DNA of 22,136 nt from Flavobacteriales bacterium (lineage in GTDB: Bacteria; Bacteroidota; Bacteroidia; Flavobacteriales_D; Sanyastnellaceae), in contig JANRAA010000189.1 of NCBI GenBank assembly GCA_030728235.1, positions 1 through 22,136 on the forward strand. Direction: 5' to 3'. The notes under the pieces are model-generated. The model was given only the letters and a program-made list of their open reading frames with translations. It was not told where the DNA came from and searched no databases. The position numbers were made by a program, and so were the translations under genes. This document shows positions 22,062-22,136 of this stretch, piece by piece. The stretch's first letter is position 1. The number at the start of each line of letters is the position of its first letter.

Positions 22062-22136
22062 CCTGGTTTGTAAGCGCATTCCTACTGTCATTTTCGAGTT
22101 ATTTCCTACGCTAAAATTTAGTGTTCGAGATAGATT
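22062..22136. other. Right-edge stretch with no supported gene
   Basis: These 75 bases follow the polA stop. They hold a short symmetric CTAAAATTTAG but no hairpin followed by a T-run, so no terminator is called. A minus-strand frame is open from the edge through to a stop inside polA, but it is too short to judge and its composition is not clearly protein-like. Confidence 0.5.

Noticed and set aside
22062..22136. Possible C-terminus of a convergent minus-strand gene at the right edge
   Set aside because: Fewer than 30 codons are visible, with no recognisable motif, and other frames also remain possible. There is not enough sequence to call it.
1..22136. Signs of mobile elements, defence systems, CRISPR arrays or tRNA genes
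   Set aside because: No transposase, integrase, phage, restriction or toxin-antitoxin motif, no regularly spaced repeats and no cloverleaf-like sequence were found. Nearly all of the window is taken up by recognisable core or envelope genes.

Overview
The window is a compact stretch of core chromosome from a member of the Bacteroidota, most likely Flavobacteriales. The evidence is: promoters of the TTG-N19-TAnnTTTG type and no convincing Shine-Dalgarno sites; two large secreted proteins with Bacteroidota-type C-terminal domains; Bacteroidota-restricted unknown families (DUF4271, DUF2480, and DUF6341/DUF6427-like proteins beside purD); and the gene string DUF4271-hemD-rnpA-ctpA. I see no tRNA, rRNA, CRISPR array, insertion sequence, integrase or phage gene. 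The longest stretch without a gene is about 120 bases.

Layout. The left edge holds the first 29 codons of asd (minus strand), divergent from a 1137-residue secreted protein with three lamin-tail domains. Next comes a tightly packed plus-strand run: DUF4271 membrane protein, hemD, rnpA, a CtpA-type protease and an O-antigen-ligase-like membrane protein. Several of these genes overlap or nearly abut. Two minus-strand glycosyltransferase genes (GT2 then GT9) run toward the ligase, and the GT9 and ligase genes overlap tail to tail by 49 bases. The three probably serve lipopolysaccharide or other surface glycan assembly.

purD follows on the plus strand. It meets a 62-residue minus-strand membrane protein (DUF6341-like) with overlapping stop codons. 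That small gene is divergent from a polytopic membrane protein (DUF6427-like). Next come a second large secreted protein (SprB-like repeats, PKD domain, type IX-like C-terminal domain), a strong intrinsic terminator, purQ, dxs, a DUF2480 gene coupled to dxs, and polA complete to its stop. The last 75 bases hold no gene I can support.

How the genes fit together. Most are housekeeping: lysine/threonine/methionine precursor supply (asd), tetrapyrrole (hemD), tRNA 5' maturation (rnpA), envelope proteolysis (ctpA), surface glycan assembly, purine synthesis (purD, purQ), isoprenoid precursors (dxs) and DNA repair/replication (polA). I found no clear new defence or mobile system. The most interesting points are regulatory and architectural: purD and purQ share an almost identical promoter and leader; the upstream TTG codons that would lengthen three genes lie inside promoter -7 boxes; an uncharacterised divergent membrane-protein pair has a perfect palindrome in its promoter; and convergent neighbours overlap unusually tightly.
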